The notes below the pieces were generated by a model. That model did not search any database and was not told the DNA's origin. It worked only from the letters and a program-made list of their open reading frames with translations. A DNA stretch of 64,000 nucleotides from Erysipelatoclostridium sp. An173 (GTDB taxonomy: Bacteria > Bacillota_I > Bacilli_A > Erysipelotrichales > Coprobacillaceae), in the NCBI RefSeq assembly GCF_002160495.1, contig NZ_NFKR01000013.1, positions 1-64,000 on the forward strand, in the 5' to 3' direction. The first letter of the stretch is position 1. Every line of letters begins with the position of its first letter. The translations under genes were made by a program, and so were the position numbers. This document shows positions 36,864 through 45,393 of this stretch, in pieces.

Positions 36864-38213
36864 ATGAAGAAAAATGATTATTTTTATGGCGAATGCGTAG
36901 ATTTAACATATGATGGTCAGGGTATCGTAAAAGTTGATAATTTTACTTATTTTGTAAAAGGAATGTTAGTTGGTGAAACTGGTAAATTAAAAGTTATTAA
37001 AGTCTTAAAAAATTACGCAATTGCTCGCTTGATTGAATTAGATCAGGTTTCTAAGTATCGAACTGAACCACAATGTTCGGTGTTTAAAGCTTGTGGTGGG
37101 TGCCAATTACAGCATATCAATATTGGTGGACAAAGAAAGTTCAAGACTAAAAGGGTTCGTGATTGCTTAGAAAGAATTGGTAATTGTCATGTTTTAGTAA
37201 ATGATTGTATTATGATGGATGATCCATGGTATTATCGAAACAAAGTCCAAATGCCAATAGGAATAAAAGATGGACATTTAGTTACAGGATTTTATAAACA
37301 AAAGTCTAACCAGATTATTCCTTGTGATAATTGTTTAATTCAAAATAAATTATCTAATGCTATAACTAATCGAGTAAGGGAGTTGATGGAAGAATTACAA
37401 ATTCACCCTTATGATAAAATGGCTCGTCAAGGGAATATTAAGCATATTTTAACAAAACATGGTTATCACACTAACGAAATAATGTTAGTTTTAATAAGTT
37501 TTCAAAATAAGATCAATAATATTGAAAAACTAGTCAATACAATCACCAAAGAATATCCAATGATTAAAACAGTAGTCCAAAACATTAATCCTCGTGTAGA
37601 TAATGTTATCTTAGGTGATCAAGAAGTTATTCTTTATGGTAAAGGTTATATTTATGATTATTTGCTAGATAATAAATATAAGATTTCGTTAAAATCATTT
37701 TATCAGATTAATCCAATCCAAGTAGAAAAACTATATAGCAAAGCAATAGAATTTGCTCAATTAACTAACGATGATATTGTTTTAGATGCTTATTGTGGAA
37801 TTGGAACAATAACACTTTCTTTGGCAAAATATGTAAAAAAAGTTTATGGTGTAGAGATAGTCGAAGCTGCAATTAATGATGCTAATAATAATGCAAAATT
37901 AAATAATATTGATAATGTTGAATTTAAATGTGATGATGCAGGAAAATATATGGTTGAATTAGTGAATAGAGGACAACATTTAGATGTAGTTTTTGTTGAT
38001 CCACCACGAAAAGGTTGTTCAACTGAATTTTTAGACTATTTAATTAAAGCTAATCCAAAAAAAATCATATATATTTCTTGTGATGTAGCAACACAGGCAC
38101 GTGATATTAAATATTTACAAGAACATAATTATTTTGTAGATCTTTGTCAGCCGGTGGATATGTTCCCACATACAACTCATATTGAAAATATTGTACGTTT
38201 AAATCGTGTTTAG
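36864..38213 (+). CDS. rlmCD: 23S rRNA (uracil-C5)-methyltransferase (RlmCD type)
   Basis: 449 aa from ATG 36864, with GGGAGG ahead; upstream in-frame codons lack a site. TRAM domain at the start (GECVDLTYDGQGIVKVDN), Fe-S cysteines in CSVFKACGGCQLQH plus CDNC, SAM site VLDAYCGIGTITLSLAK, catalytic Cys in IIYISCDVATQARD, and FVDPPRKGCS. In Bacillus one such enzyme methylates both U747 and U1939; which site applies here cannot be read. Single gene with terminators on both sides. Confidence 0.92.
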   Translation: MKKNDYFYGECVDLTYDGQGIVKVDNFTYFVKGMLVGETGKLKVIKVLKNYAIARLIELDQVSKYRTEPQCSVFKACGGCQLQHINIGGQRKFKTKRVRDCLERIGNCHVLVNDCIMMDDPWYYRNKVQMPIGIKDGHLVTGFYKQKSNQIIPCDNCLIQNKLSNAITNRVRELMEELQIHPYDKMARQGNIKHILTKHGYHTNEIMLVLISFQNKINNIEKLVNTITKEYPMIKTVVQNINPRVDNVILGDQEVILYGKGYIYDYLLDNKYKISLKSFYQINPIQVEKLYSKAIEFAQLTNDDIVLDAYCGIGTITLSLAKYVKKVYGVEIVEAAINDANNNAKLNNIDNVEFKCDDAGKYMVELVNRGQHLDVVFVDPPRKGCSTEFLDYLIKANPKKIIYISCDVATQARDIKYLQEHNYFVDLCQPVDMFPHTTHIENIVRLNRV

Positions 38214-38219
38214 AAGATT

Positions 38220-38262
38220 AACTTAAGATGCTAATAGCTATTTAGCTATCTTAAGTTTTTTT
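38220..38262 (+). terminator. rlmCD terminator
   Basis: Long hairpin AACTTAAGAT(G)CTA / TAGCTATCTTAAGTT with one bulge, followed by T7. Confidence 0.8.
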
Positions 38263-38327
38263 ATTTATTAAAAACAACTTTTTACTTATTTATAGTAAAA
38301 TATATAATATTATTAGGAGGAACTTCT

Positions 38328-38882
38328 ATGACTGAAAAAGAAAAAATGATTAATGGTCTAAAATATAATCCTGCTAATTGGAAATTAGTATTAGATAGGG
38401 CAAAAGCCAACCGTATTTGTACTAAATATAATCGACGTGCTTTTAATGAAATTAATATGCGCTCAAGAAAGATGAAAAAGCTGTTAAATACTACTGGTAA
38501 TTTTTGGATCAAACCACCATTTTATGTTGATTATGGCTATAATGTTTTTCTTGGTAAAAATGTAATGTTGAATTATGGATGTGTTATATTAGATGTTTGT
38601 CCAGTTAGAATTGGAGATCATACATTAATTGGACCGGGAACCCATATTTATACAGCGTGTCACTCTTTAAATGCTATGGAACGTAAAGCTGATATTGAGT
38701 GGGGAAAACCGGTTATTATCGGTAAAAATGTATGGATTGGTGGAAATTGTTGTATATTGCCAGGTATAACAATAGGTGATAATACTATCATTGGTGCTGG
38801 TAGTGTAGTTACAAAAGATATACCTGAAAATGTAGTAGCGGTTGGTAATCCATGTAAAGTAATTAGAAAAAATAGTGATTAG
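38328..38882 (+). CDS. Maltose/galactoside O-acetyltransferase family protein
   Basis: 184 aa trimeric left-handed beta-helix acetyltransferase. N-terminal MTEKEKMINGLKYNP is the Maa/LacA cap; His in YTACHSLNAMERK is catalytic; hexapeptide repeats run VIIGKNVWIGGNCCILPGIT and IGAGSVVTKDIPENVVAVGNP. Uses acetyl-CoA on a sugar; the sugar is not known. GGAGG site. Single gene upstream of ucpA, with no terminator seen between. Confidence 0.88.
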   Translation: MTEKEKMINGLKYNPANWKLVLDRAKANRICTKYNRRAFNEINMRSRKMKKLLNTTGNFWIKPPFYVDYGYNVFLGKNVMLNYGCVILDVCPVRIGDHTLIGPGTHIYTACHSLNAMERKADIEWGKPVIIGKNVWIGGNCCILPGITIGDNTIIGAGSVVTKDIPENVVAVGNPCKVIRKNSD

Positions 38883-38963
38883 TATTATGATTTTATCCAA
38901 TTTGAATCTTAGTATTAAATAGGATAGAATATAAATATAATGTTTCAAAGAGGAGGAAAGCAT

Positions 38964-39761
38964 ATGGCTAAATTAGATGGAAAAGTTGCAATTATAACTG
39001 GGGCAGCTGCTGGACTTGGTAAAGGAATTGCGACAGTTTATGCAAAGTATGGAGCTAAGATGTGTTTAATTGATATTGATAAGGAAGTTGTAAATACTGC
39101 TAAACAATTACAAGAAAAATTTCAAACAGAAATAATTAGTTATGTTGGTAGTGTAGCCAATAAAGAACAAATGCAAGAAGCAGCAAAAATAACAGTTGAA
39201 AAATTTGGCAAAATTAATATAGCTTGTTGTAATGCAGGAGTTTGTCGTTTAGCACCGTTTGAGCAGATGAGTGATGAAATTCGGGATTTTCATATCGATG
39301 TAAATATTAAAGGAGTTTGGAATACTTGTCAGGCGGTAATTCCATATATGTTAAAAAATGGTGGCGGTAGTATTGTAATTGCTTCTAGTGTTACAGGTGA
39401 TATTGTTGCTGATGCTGGTGAAGCAGCTTATGCAATGACTAAATCAGCTTTAGTAGGTCTTACAAAGTCTTTAGCAGTTGAATATGCTAGTAGAAATATT
39501 CGTGTAAATTGTTCACAATTAGGATATGCTCGTACTCCAATGGTTGAAAAAATGGCTATTGAATCTAATCCAGATGATCCTGAAAGTGCAATTAATAATA
39601 TTGCTAAAGGGGTACCAATGAACCGTCTTGCTAAACCAACTGAAGTAGGCGAATTATTTGCTTTTTTAGGTAGTGATGAATCTAGTTATCTTACTGGTTC
39701 ACAGATTGTAATTGATGGCGGAAGTACTCTTCCAGAAACAATGAGTATCGGAACTAACTAA
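38964..39761 (+). CDS. ucpA: Short-chain dehydrogenase, UcpA-like
   Basis: 265 aa from ATG 38964 (AGGAGG ahead). Rossmann GAAAGLGKGIA, NAGV, and catalytic Ser (IASSVTGD) and YxxxK (YAMTKSAL). The stretches DFHIDVNIKGVWNT, VTGDIVADAGEAAY and DESSYLTGSQ...DGGSTLPET follow enterobacterial UcpA closely. The usual PG after the active site (CPGYVRTPM) is LG here (QLGYARTPM). UcpA substrate is unknown; hydroxysteroid or sugar alcohol are open options in a gut organism. Confidence 0.82.
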   Translation: MAKLDGKVAIITGAAAGLGKGIATVYAKYGAKMCLIDIDKEVVNTAKQLQEKFQTEIISYVGSVANKEQMQEAAKITVEKFGKINIACCNAGVCRLAPFEQMSDEIRDFHIDVNIKGVWNTCQAVIPYMLKNGGGSIVIASSVTGDIVADAGEAAYAMTKSALVGLTKSLAVEYASRNIRVNCSQLGYARTPMVEKMAIESNPDDPESAINNIAKGVPMNRLAKPTEVGELFAFLGSDESSYLTGSQIVIDGGSTLPETMSIGTN

Positions 39762-39789
39762 TTAAATAAATGAGAAGGTCAAAAAAGTT

Positions 39790-40482
39790 ATGAAAGAAGA
39801 ATGTTTAATTTGTAAAGCACCACTTATTTATCTAGAAGAAGATGAAATGATGGAGTGTGAGTTTTGCCATAAAAAAGAGTTAAGTAAAACTAAATGTGTT
39901 AATGGACATTATGTTTGTAATGAGTGTCATAGTGCTGGTATTGATATAATTATTGATTCTTGCTTACATCAAACAAGTAAAAATCCTTATGATATATTTG
40001 AACAATTAGTATCATTGCCATTTTGTCATATGCATGGACCGGAACATCATATAATAGTTGGTTCTGCTTTGTTGACTGCATATAAAAATTCTGGTGGAGA
40101 TATTGAATTAAAAAAAGCATTAATTGAAATGCAATCTCGAGGAAAACAAGTTCCAGGAGGAACATGTGGATTTTGGGGTGCTTGTGGAGCGGCTATTAGT
40201 TCTGGAATATTTATATCTATTATTACTGGATCGACACCATTAAAAGTAAAAGAGTGGGGATTATCTAATTTAATGACGGCTAAATCATTAGGTGAAATAG
40301 GTAGAATTGGTGGACCTAGATGTTGCAAACGTAATTCTTTTTTGGCAATGACATCAGCGATAGAATTTGTAAAAGAAAATTTAGGAATTGTGATGGAATC
40401 AAGTTCAATTAAGTGCACACATTCAAGTTCTAATAATCAATGTATTAAACAAAGATGTCCATTTAATCAAAGAACAGTTTAA
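39790..40482 (+). CDS. DUF5714 family cysteine-rich protein
   Basis: 230 aa, no signal peptide. N-terminal zinc-ribbon-like pairs (CLIC, CEFC, then CVNGHYVCNECH). The middle has PGGTCGFWGACGAAISSGIF and later RIGGPRCCKRNSFLAM, the Cys/Gly motifs that define DUF5714, and the tail has CTHSSSNNQCIKQRCPF. At least 14 Cys suggest a metal or Fe-S centre. Function unknown. Starts 28 bases after ucpA and is probably cotranscribed. Confidence 0.78.
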   Translation: MKEECLICKAPLIYLEEDEMMECEFCHKKELSKTKCVNGHYVCNECHSAGIDIIIDSCLHQTSKNPYDIFEQLVSLPFCHMHGPEHHIIVGSALLTAYKNSGGDIELKKALIEMQSRGKQVPGGTCGFWGACGAAISSGIFISIITGSTPLKVKEWGLSNLMTAKSLGEIGRIGGPRCCKRNSFLAMTSAIEFVKENLGIVMESSSIKCTHSSSNNQCIKQRCPFNQRTV

Positions 40483-40495
40483 GCTGTTCTTTTTC
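40471..40495 (+). terminator. Terminator of the ucpA-DUF5714 unit
   Basis: AGAACAG / CTGTTCT hairpin with loop TTTAAG, T tail, across the stop codon. Confidence 0.85.
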
Positions 40496-40554
40496 TTTAA
40501 ATCGGTTCTAAAAAGTAGTATTATAAAAATAGATTGTATAAAGGAGAATAGATT

Positions 40555-41331
40555 GTGTTAAATAAATATAAGGATTATATAGGAGTCTTTGACTCTGGTG
40601 TTGGTGGAATAAGTGTATTAAAAGAATTGACAAAAATTTTACCAAATGAAAACTTTATTTTTTTTGGTGATTCAGCTAATGCACCTTATGGGGAAAAATC
40701 AACGGAAGAGGTGAGCACTTTAGTAACTAGAATTGCTGATGATTTAGTTAATCAGGGAGTCAAGGCAATTGTAGTTGCTTGTAATACTGCAACAAGTGTT
40801 GCTATTAGTCAATTAAGAGCTACATATCCTAATATTCCTATTATTGGAATGGAACCGGCAATTAAATTAGCAGCCATGGAACAACCTCATCATAATATTT
40901 TAGTTATGGCAACACCTGTTACTTTAAGATTAGATAAATATCAACAATTATCTAATAAGTTACAAGAGATTTCTAAATTTATTCCGGTGGCTTGTACAGG
41001 ATTGGCTAAAAGAATTGAACAAGGAAATTTAGATGATGATGATATGTATCAATTGTTAAATGATCTGTTATCACAATACATAGGTAAAATAGATTGTGTT
41101 GTTTTAGGATGTACACATTATCCATTTATAAAAAAACAGATTCGTAAAGTTTTGGGAGATGTTCCTTTTTATGATGGAAATCATGGAACCGTAATGGAGT
41201 TAAAAAGACGGTTAGAAATCAATGGCCTTTTAACAAATAATCATAATAATGGAATAATTGAGTTTCAATCATCAAAAAATAATGTAGAGGAGTTACAGTT
41301 ATATAAATGGTTTTATAATCAAGAAATTTAA
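40555..41331 (+). CDS. murI: Glutamate racemase
   Basis: Makes D-glutamate for cell wall. The protein is 258 aa with a GTG start (AAAGGAG ahead). Marks: GVFDSGVGGISVLKEL, the first catalytic Cys in VVACNTATSVA and the second in VLGCTHYPFIKK. Complete. Confidence 0.95.
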   Translation: MLNKYKDYIGVFDSGVGGISVLKELTKILPNENFIFFGDSANAPYGEKSTEEVSTLVTRIADDLVNQGVKAIVVACNTATSVAISQLRATYPNIPIIGMEPAIKLAAMEQPHHNILVMATPVTLRLDKYQQLSNKLQEISKFIPVACTGLAKRIEQGNLDDDDMYQLLNDLLSQYIGKIDCVVLGCTHYPFIKKQIRKVLGDVPFYDGNHGTVMELKRRLEINGLLTNNHNNGIIEFQSSKNNVEELQLYKWFYNQEI

Positions 41332-41405
41332 ATTATTGATAAATATTTTTAATTTGTATAAATATTTAATTAATTGCCAAGATTAAAAATAAAAGGGATG
41401 ATTAA

Positions 41406-43016
41406 ATGCAAAAAATATATTATAATGGCGACATTATTACAATGAATGATATTAATGAAACAGTTTCAGCTATTTTAATTGAAGATGATAGTATTATTTT
41501 TACAGGTGAATTATCAAAAGCAATAAAAATAGCTAATGAAGATGTTGAAATGGTTGATTTAGAAGGTAAAACTATGTTACCTGGATTTATTGATAGTCAT
41601 AGTCATTTTACTGGTGTTGCTAATTCGCTTGGACAGTGTGATTTAAAAGACGCTAAATCATTTATGCAAATAAAAGAAAAAATCATTGATTTTATTAAGA
41701 TAAATAAGATTAAAGAAAACGATTGGGTTTGTGCATTTAATTATGATCATAATAATCTACAAGAGCATTGTCATCCTGATCGTTTCTTTTTAGATACCAT
41801 TTCAACTAAACATCCAATTATTTTGATTCATGTTTCTTCACATATGGGTGTAGTTAACACATTAGCATTGAAAAAAATGAATATTACTAATGATATATCT
41901 GATCCAGAAGGTGGACATTATGGTCGAGATGTAAATAGTGGTGAGTTAAATGGGTATCTTGAAGAAGAAGCATTTATTGAATTTAATAAACAGCGAGGAA
42001 TGTTGCCAATTGAAAAGCTATTAGATTTGATGAAAAAAGCGCAGGATTTATATAGTTCTAATGGTATAACAACTGTTCAAGAGGGTATGGTAAATAGACA
42101 ACTGTTTCAATTGCTTAAATTAGCTGCGAGTAAAAAAATATTTAAGCTTGATTTAATCGGTTATATTGATTTGTTAAAGGATCGTGATTTGTTAATAGAT
42201 AATATTGAAAATAAAGATTATCATAATCATTTTCGAATAGGGGGCTATAAAATTTTTTTAGATGGATCTCCTCAAGGAAGAACTGCCTGGATGATAAAAC
42301 CGTATTTAAATAGTCAGGGATATTGTGGTTATCCTCAATTTAGTGACGATCAATTATATCAGCTGATAGCTCAAGCAATAGAAGACCATCAACAACTATT
42401 AGCACATTGCAATGGTGATAGAGCCTGCCAACAATATATTAGTCAATTTGAGCGATATTTAAATAATTATCAAGGTGCTAAAACTTATGATCCTGTAATG
42501 ATACATGCTCAATTAGTTACTAAAGAACAATTAGTTAAAATGAAGAAAATTCAAATGATTCCATCGTTTTTTATCGCTCATACTTTTTATTGGGGTGATG
42601 TACATATTGAAAATCTAGGTTATCAAAGAGCTAGTCAAATTTCCCCAGCAAAAACGGCTTTTAACCAAGGATTAAAAGTAACTTTTCATAATGATAGTCC
42701 TGTAATTTCATGCGATTTGATGAAAACAATCTGGTGTGCTGTTAATCGAAAAACTAAATCTGGTATCGATTTAGGCAAAGAAGAAACTGTAACTGTATAT
42801 CAAGCTTTACAGGCTATTACGATAAATGGTGCATATATGTATCATGAGGAAAATATTAAAGGAAGTTTAGTGGCTGGTAAAAAAGCTGATTTAGTAATTT
42901 TAAATCAAAACCCATTAAAAACAGAGCCTTTAAATTTAGATAAAATTAAAGTAGTTGAAACTATTAAAGATGGACAAACTGTTTATAAAAGTGAAAAAAA
43001 TCTTACTGGTGAGTAA
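41406..43016 (+). CDS. YtcJ-like amidohydrolase
   Basis: 536 aa metal-dependent hydrolase of the amidohydrolase superfamily 3. N-terminal sandwich domain with DLEGKTMLPGFIDSHSHF (HxH metal pair), later LIHVSSHMG, NGDRACQQ, HAQLV, TFHNDSPV (Asp) and the closing KADLVILNQNPL. Homologues hydrolyse N-acyl or cyclic amides; the substrate is not identifiable. Cytoplasmic, no signal. Single gene after murI, convergent with flavodoxin. Confidence 0.88.
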   Translation: MQKIYYNGDIITMNDINETVSAILIEDDSIIFTGELSKAIKIANEDVEMVDLEGKTMLPGFIDSHSHFTGVANSLGQCDLKDAKSFMQIKEKIIDFIKINKIKENDWVCAFNYDHNNLQEHCHPDRFFLDTISTKHPIILIHVSSHMGVVNTLALKKMNITNDISDPEGGHYGRDVNSGELNGYLEEEAFIEFNKQRGMLPIEKLLDLMKKAQDLYSSNGITTVQEGMVNRQLFQLLKLAASKKIFKLDLIGYIDLLKDRDLLIDNIENKDYHNHFRIGGYKIFLDGSPQGRTAWMIKPYLNSQGYCGYPQFSDDQLYQLIAQAIEDHQQLLAHCNGDRACQQYISQFERYLNNYQGAKTYDPVMIHAQLVTKEQLVKMKKIQMIPSFFIAHTFYWGDVHIENLGYQRASQISPAKTAFNQGLKVTFHNDSPVISCDLMKTIWCAVNRKTKSGIDLGKEETVTVYQALQAITINGAYMYHEENIKGSLVAGKKADLVILNQNPLKTEPLNLDKIKVVETIKDGQTVYKSEKNLTGE

Positions 43017-43024
43017 GATTTTTT
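42995..43024. terminator. Bidirectional terminator between amidohydrolase and flavodoxin genes
   Basis: AAAAAATCTTACT / AGTAAGATTTTTT hairpin with loop GGTG between convergent genes. Confidence 0.9.
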
Positions 43025-43025
43025 A

Positions 43026-43502
43026 TTATAGATTTAAATCACTGATATAACTGTCTAAGTCGTAATTACTATTTAAAAGTTTACATGGTCGCCAATTAAC
43101 AGAATCATCACATAATGAATGTAAAATTTCATCTGTTTTGCCAACACCACTACCACCAGATGTGCAAAATGGAATAATGGTTTTACCAGCAAAATTATAG
43201 CTTTCAATGAAAGTATTAATTATTGTTGGTGCAACATACCACCAAATAGGAAAACCGATAAATATATAATTATAATCTGCAAAGTTTTCAATTTTATTAG
43301 CGATAGCAGGGCGTGAAGCAGGGTCCTTCATTTCGATCGTACTACGACTTTTTTTGTCCATCCAGTTTAAATCAGCATAAGTATATGGTATTTCTGGCTT
43401 AATTTCAAAAAGTGTTCCGTTTGTAGCTTTAGCGATATCACTTGCTACTTTTTTAGTAGTGCCAGTACATGAAAAATAAGCAACTAAAATCTTTTTATCC
43501 AT
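43026..43502 (-). CDS. Flavodoxin
   Basis: 158 aa from the ATG at 43502, preceded by GGAGGT; five further upstream codons are discarded. Phosphate-binding loop YFSCTGTTKKVA, then YNYIFIGFPIWWYVAP (flavin stacking) and IIPFCTSGGSGVGK. A standard FMN flavodoxin of the type found with anaerobic reductases. Monocistronic. Likely electron carrier for POR-type enzymes, by inference. Confidence 0.9.
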   Translation of the reverse strand: MDKKILVAYFSCTGTTKKVASDIAKATNGTLFEIKPEIPYTYADLNWMDKKSRSTIEMKDPASRPAIANKIENFADYNYIFIGFPIWWYVAPTIINTFIESYNFAGKTIIPFCTSGGSGVGKTDEILHSLCDDSVNWRPCKLLNSNYDLDSYISDLNL

Positions 43503-43567
43503 ATTTTTTACCTCCAATATATTATTATTTTAAATGTTAAAGTATACTATAAGTCAATACAATTTAT

Positions 43568-44049
43568 TTAAAATAATAACTTTAAATCATACCATGTTTG
43601 ATTAGCTAAAGATGATTTAGAAATGCCGTAATTTTTAAAACCAAATTTTTGATAATAAGCAATTAGTTCTTTTTTACATGTTAATATACAACCTTTACGA
43701 CCTTGCTTTTTAGCATCACTAATAACCTGTTTCATAATTTTTGAAGCGTAGCCTTGATTTTGATAAAGAGGGTCAGTATTTACCCCTAAAATAGCTTGGT
43801 ATAAGCCATCTTCATGATGAAAAGAAGGATCATGATTCATTTCATCATAAATAGTGTCATAATTAGTAACTGATTCATTAATAAATGCAGTAATATTATT
43901 TCCATCTCGCAATAACCAAAAATGATCAGGGTAGCTTAATAAGCGATAATAATATTCTTCTTTAGTAGCTGCTTCATTTGGAGGATAACATTTTTTCCAA
44001 TTTCGGTTATTCGATCTAAATCACTTATTTTTGCATTTCTTATTATCAT
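43568..44049 (-). pseudogene. GNAT acetyltransferase broken by a one-base frameshift
   Basis: Reading from ATG 44049 on the minus strand gives MIIRNAKISDLDRITEIG, then a frame break in the six-A run at 43991-43996. Adding one A gives continuous KKCYPPNEAATKEEYYYRLL joining LSYPDHFWLLRDGNN and the rest to 43568, a complete 160-aa GNAT enzyme with GVNTDPLYQNQGYASKIMKQ (acetyl-CoA loop) and YYQKFGFKNYG. As written the N-terminal frame stops after about 37 codons, and only an internal start would give a 114-aa remnant lacking the first strands. Could be a true pseudogene, a phase-variable tract or a base-call error. Confidence 0.85.
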
Positions 44050-44073
44050 TATAGTTTTATCCTTTCTACACAA

Positions 44074-44099
44074 TAAATGGTCTATAAATAGACCATTTA
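44074..44099 (-). terminator. Possible terminator after the esterase gene
   Basis: 11-bp inverted repeat TAAATGGTCTA / TAGACCATTTA with loop TAAA directly past the esterase stop. The T tract on the minus strand is weak, so read-through into the GNAT gene is possible. Confidence 0.45.
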
Positions 44100-44100
44100 A

Positions 44101-44931
44101 TTATTTAGTTACATTTCCAGAATTAATTCCCATGTTATTACTTGTAAGTGGTAACCAGTCTAGAATTTTATGAATATATTTGTCCCAGAAGTACCATTCA
44201 TGACCACCACTATCAATAACATATGTATGTTTTACTTGTAATTGATTTAAATATTCATCAAAATCATCTACATTTTTTAATAAGCTATCATCTTTACCTA
44301 TACAGATATATAATTCAGGTAAAGTTACATTTTGTGAAACTAATGTTTTTATTAAATGCTTGTAATCTTTATCAGAACCTTTAATATCTTCAGCTTTGCC
44401 AAATATAAATTCAAAATAATGTGACTCTTTAGGAATCAAAGGAATTTCAAGCGTACCGTTAAGATAATCATCTAACATTAATGCTGGTGAAAGTGCAGCA
44501 ATATAACCAAAAGTTTCATGATATTTTAATCCGTTGATTAAAGCACCATAACCACCCATTGAAAGTCCAGCTATAAAAGTATCTTCTCTTTTATTTGATA
44601 ATGGAAATAATTTACGGGTAAAAGTTACTAACTCTTCACCAATAAATTTACTCCAGCTTTCACCACTATAATTATTATCTAAATAAAACTTGTTTTCTCC
44701 AGCTGGCATAATAACAGCTAAATTATAGTCGTTTGCCCAAGCCTGGATTCTTGTACCACTAACCCAATCAGTATCATTACCAAAGATACCATGAAGCAAA
44801 TATAATGTTTTAAAAGGTTTTACTTCTTGATTATATGTAGTTTCATCGAAATTATCTACGGGAATAATTGCTTGAAAACTTACTGTTCTCATTAAATATT
44901 TACTTAAAAAATCTACTTTAATTAATGCCAT
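44101..44931 (-). CDS. Alpha/beta hydrolase esterase (tributyrin esterase / EstA-like)
   Basis: 276 aa. Start MALIKVDFLSKYLMRTVSFQ is typical of the esterase D/tributyrin esterase group. Nucleophile Ser in GLSMGGYGAL, oxyanion YLLHGIFGNDTDW, later acidic residue near KDDSLLK, and His in DSGGHEWYFW. Cytoplasmic. Acts on short acyl esters; feruloyl or acetyl-sugar esters are possible. Promoter region lies in 44,932-45,073, divergent from glutaredoxin. Confidence 0.88.
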   Translation of the reverse strand: MALIKVDFLSKYLMRTVSFQAIIPVDNFDETTYNQEVKPFKTLYLLHGIFGNDTDWVSGTRIQAWANDYNLAVIMPAGENKFYLDNNYSGESWSKFIGEELVTFTRKLFPLSNKREDTFIAGLSMGGYGALINGLKYHETFGYIAALSPALMLDDYLNGTLEIPLIPKESHYFEFIFGKAEDIKGSDKDYKHLIKTLVSQNVTLPELYICIGKDDSLLKNVDDFDEYLNQLQVKHTYVIDSGGHEWYFWDKYIHKILDWLPLTSNNMGINSGNVTK

Positions 44932-45073
44932 ATTAAAATCTCCTTTGCTATTTAAAATTTTATCATAAAATTGATGATAAAAAAATACTCTGAAAATATT
45001 TAGATAAGCATATTAATTGTTTGGAATCAAAAATCATTGTAGAATAATTTATAGAAGATAGAGGAGAATTAAG

Positions 45074-45355
45074 ATGAAAAAAGTAACTTGTTTTTATTTA
45101 GAAAAATGTCCTTATTGCATTCAAGCAAAAAAAGCCTTAGATGAATTGATTGATGAAAATCCTGATTATGGTCAAGTAGAAATAGATTGGATTGAAGAAT
45201 CAAGAAATCCAGAAATTATTGATCAATATGATTACTATGCAACACCTAGTATGTTTATTGGTCAAGAAAAGTTATATGAAGCTTATTTGTTTGAAACTTA
45301 TGAAGAATGTAAAGCTCACGTAAAAGGAGTTTTAGATCAAGCTTTAGCTAGATAA
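45074..45355 (+). CDS. Glutaredoxin-like protein
   Basis: 93 aa thioredoxin-fold protein with active site CPYC (EKCPYCIQAKKAL) and cis-Pro in YATPSMFIG. AGGAG site. Reduces disulfides or acts as a small thiol carrier. Single gene. Confidence 0.88.
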   Translation: MKKVTCFYLEKCPYCIQAKKALDELIDENPDYGQVEIDWIEESRNPEIIDQYDYYATPSMFIGQEKLYEAYLFETYEECKAHVKGVLDQALAR

Positions 45356-45393
45356 AAATAGTCTCTTGAAAATAATTCAAGAGACTATTTTTT
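45354..45393. terminator. Bidirectional terminator between glutaredoxin and pfk
   Basis: 17-bp inverted repeat around AATAGTCTCTTGAA / TTCAAGAGACTATT with a 5-base loop and A/T ends, between convergent genes. Confidence 0.92.

Noticed and set aside
44074-44099. Palindrome as an operator for a regulator of the GNAT or esterase gene
   Set aside because: It sits directly past a stop codon and fits a weak terminator better.
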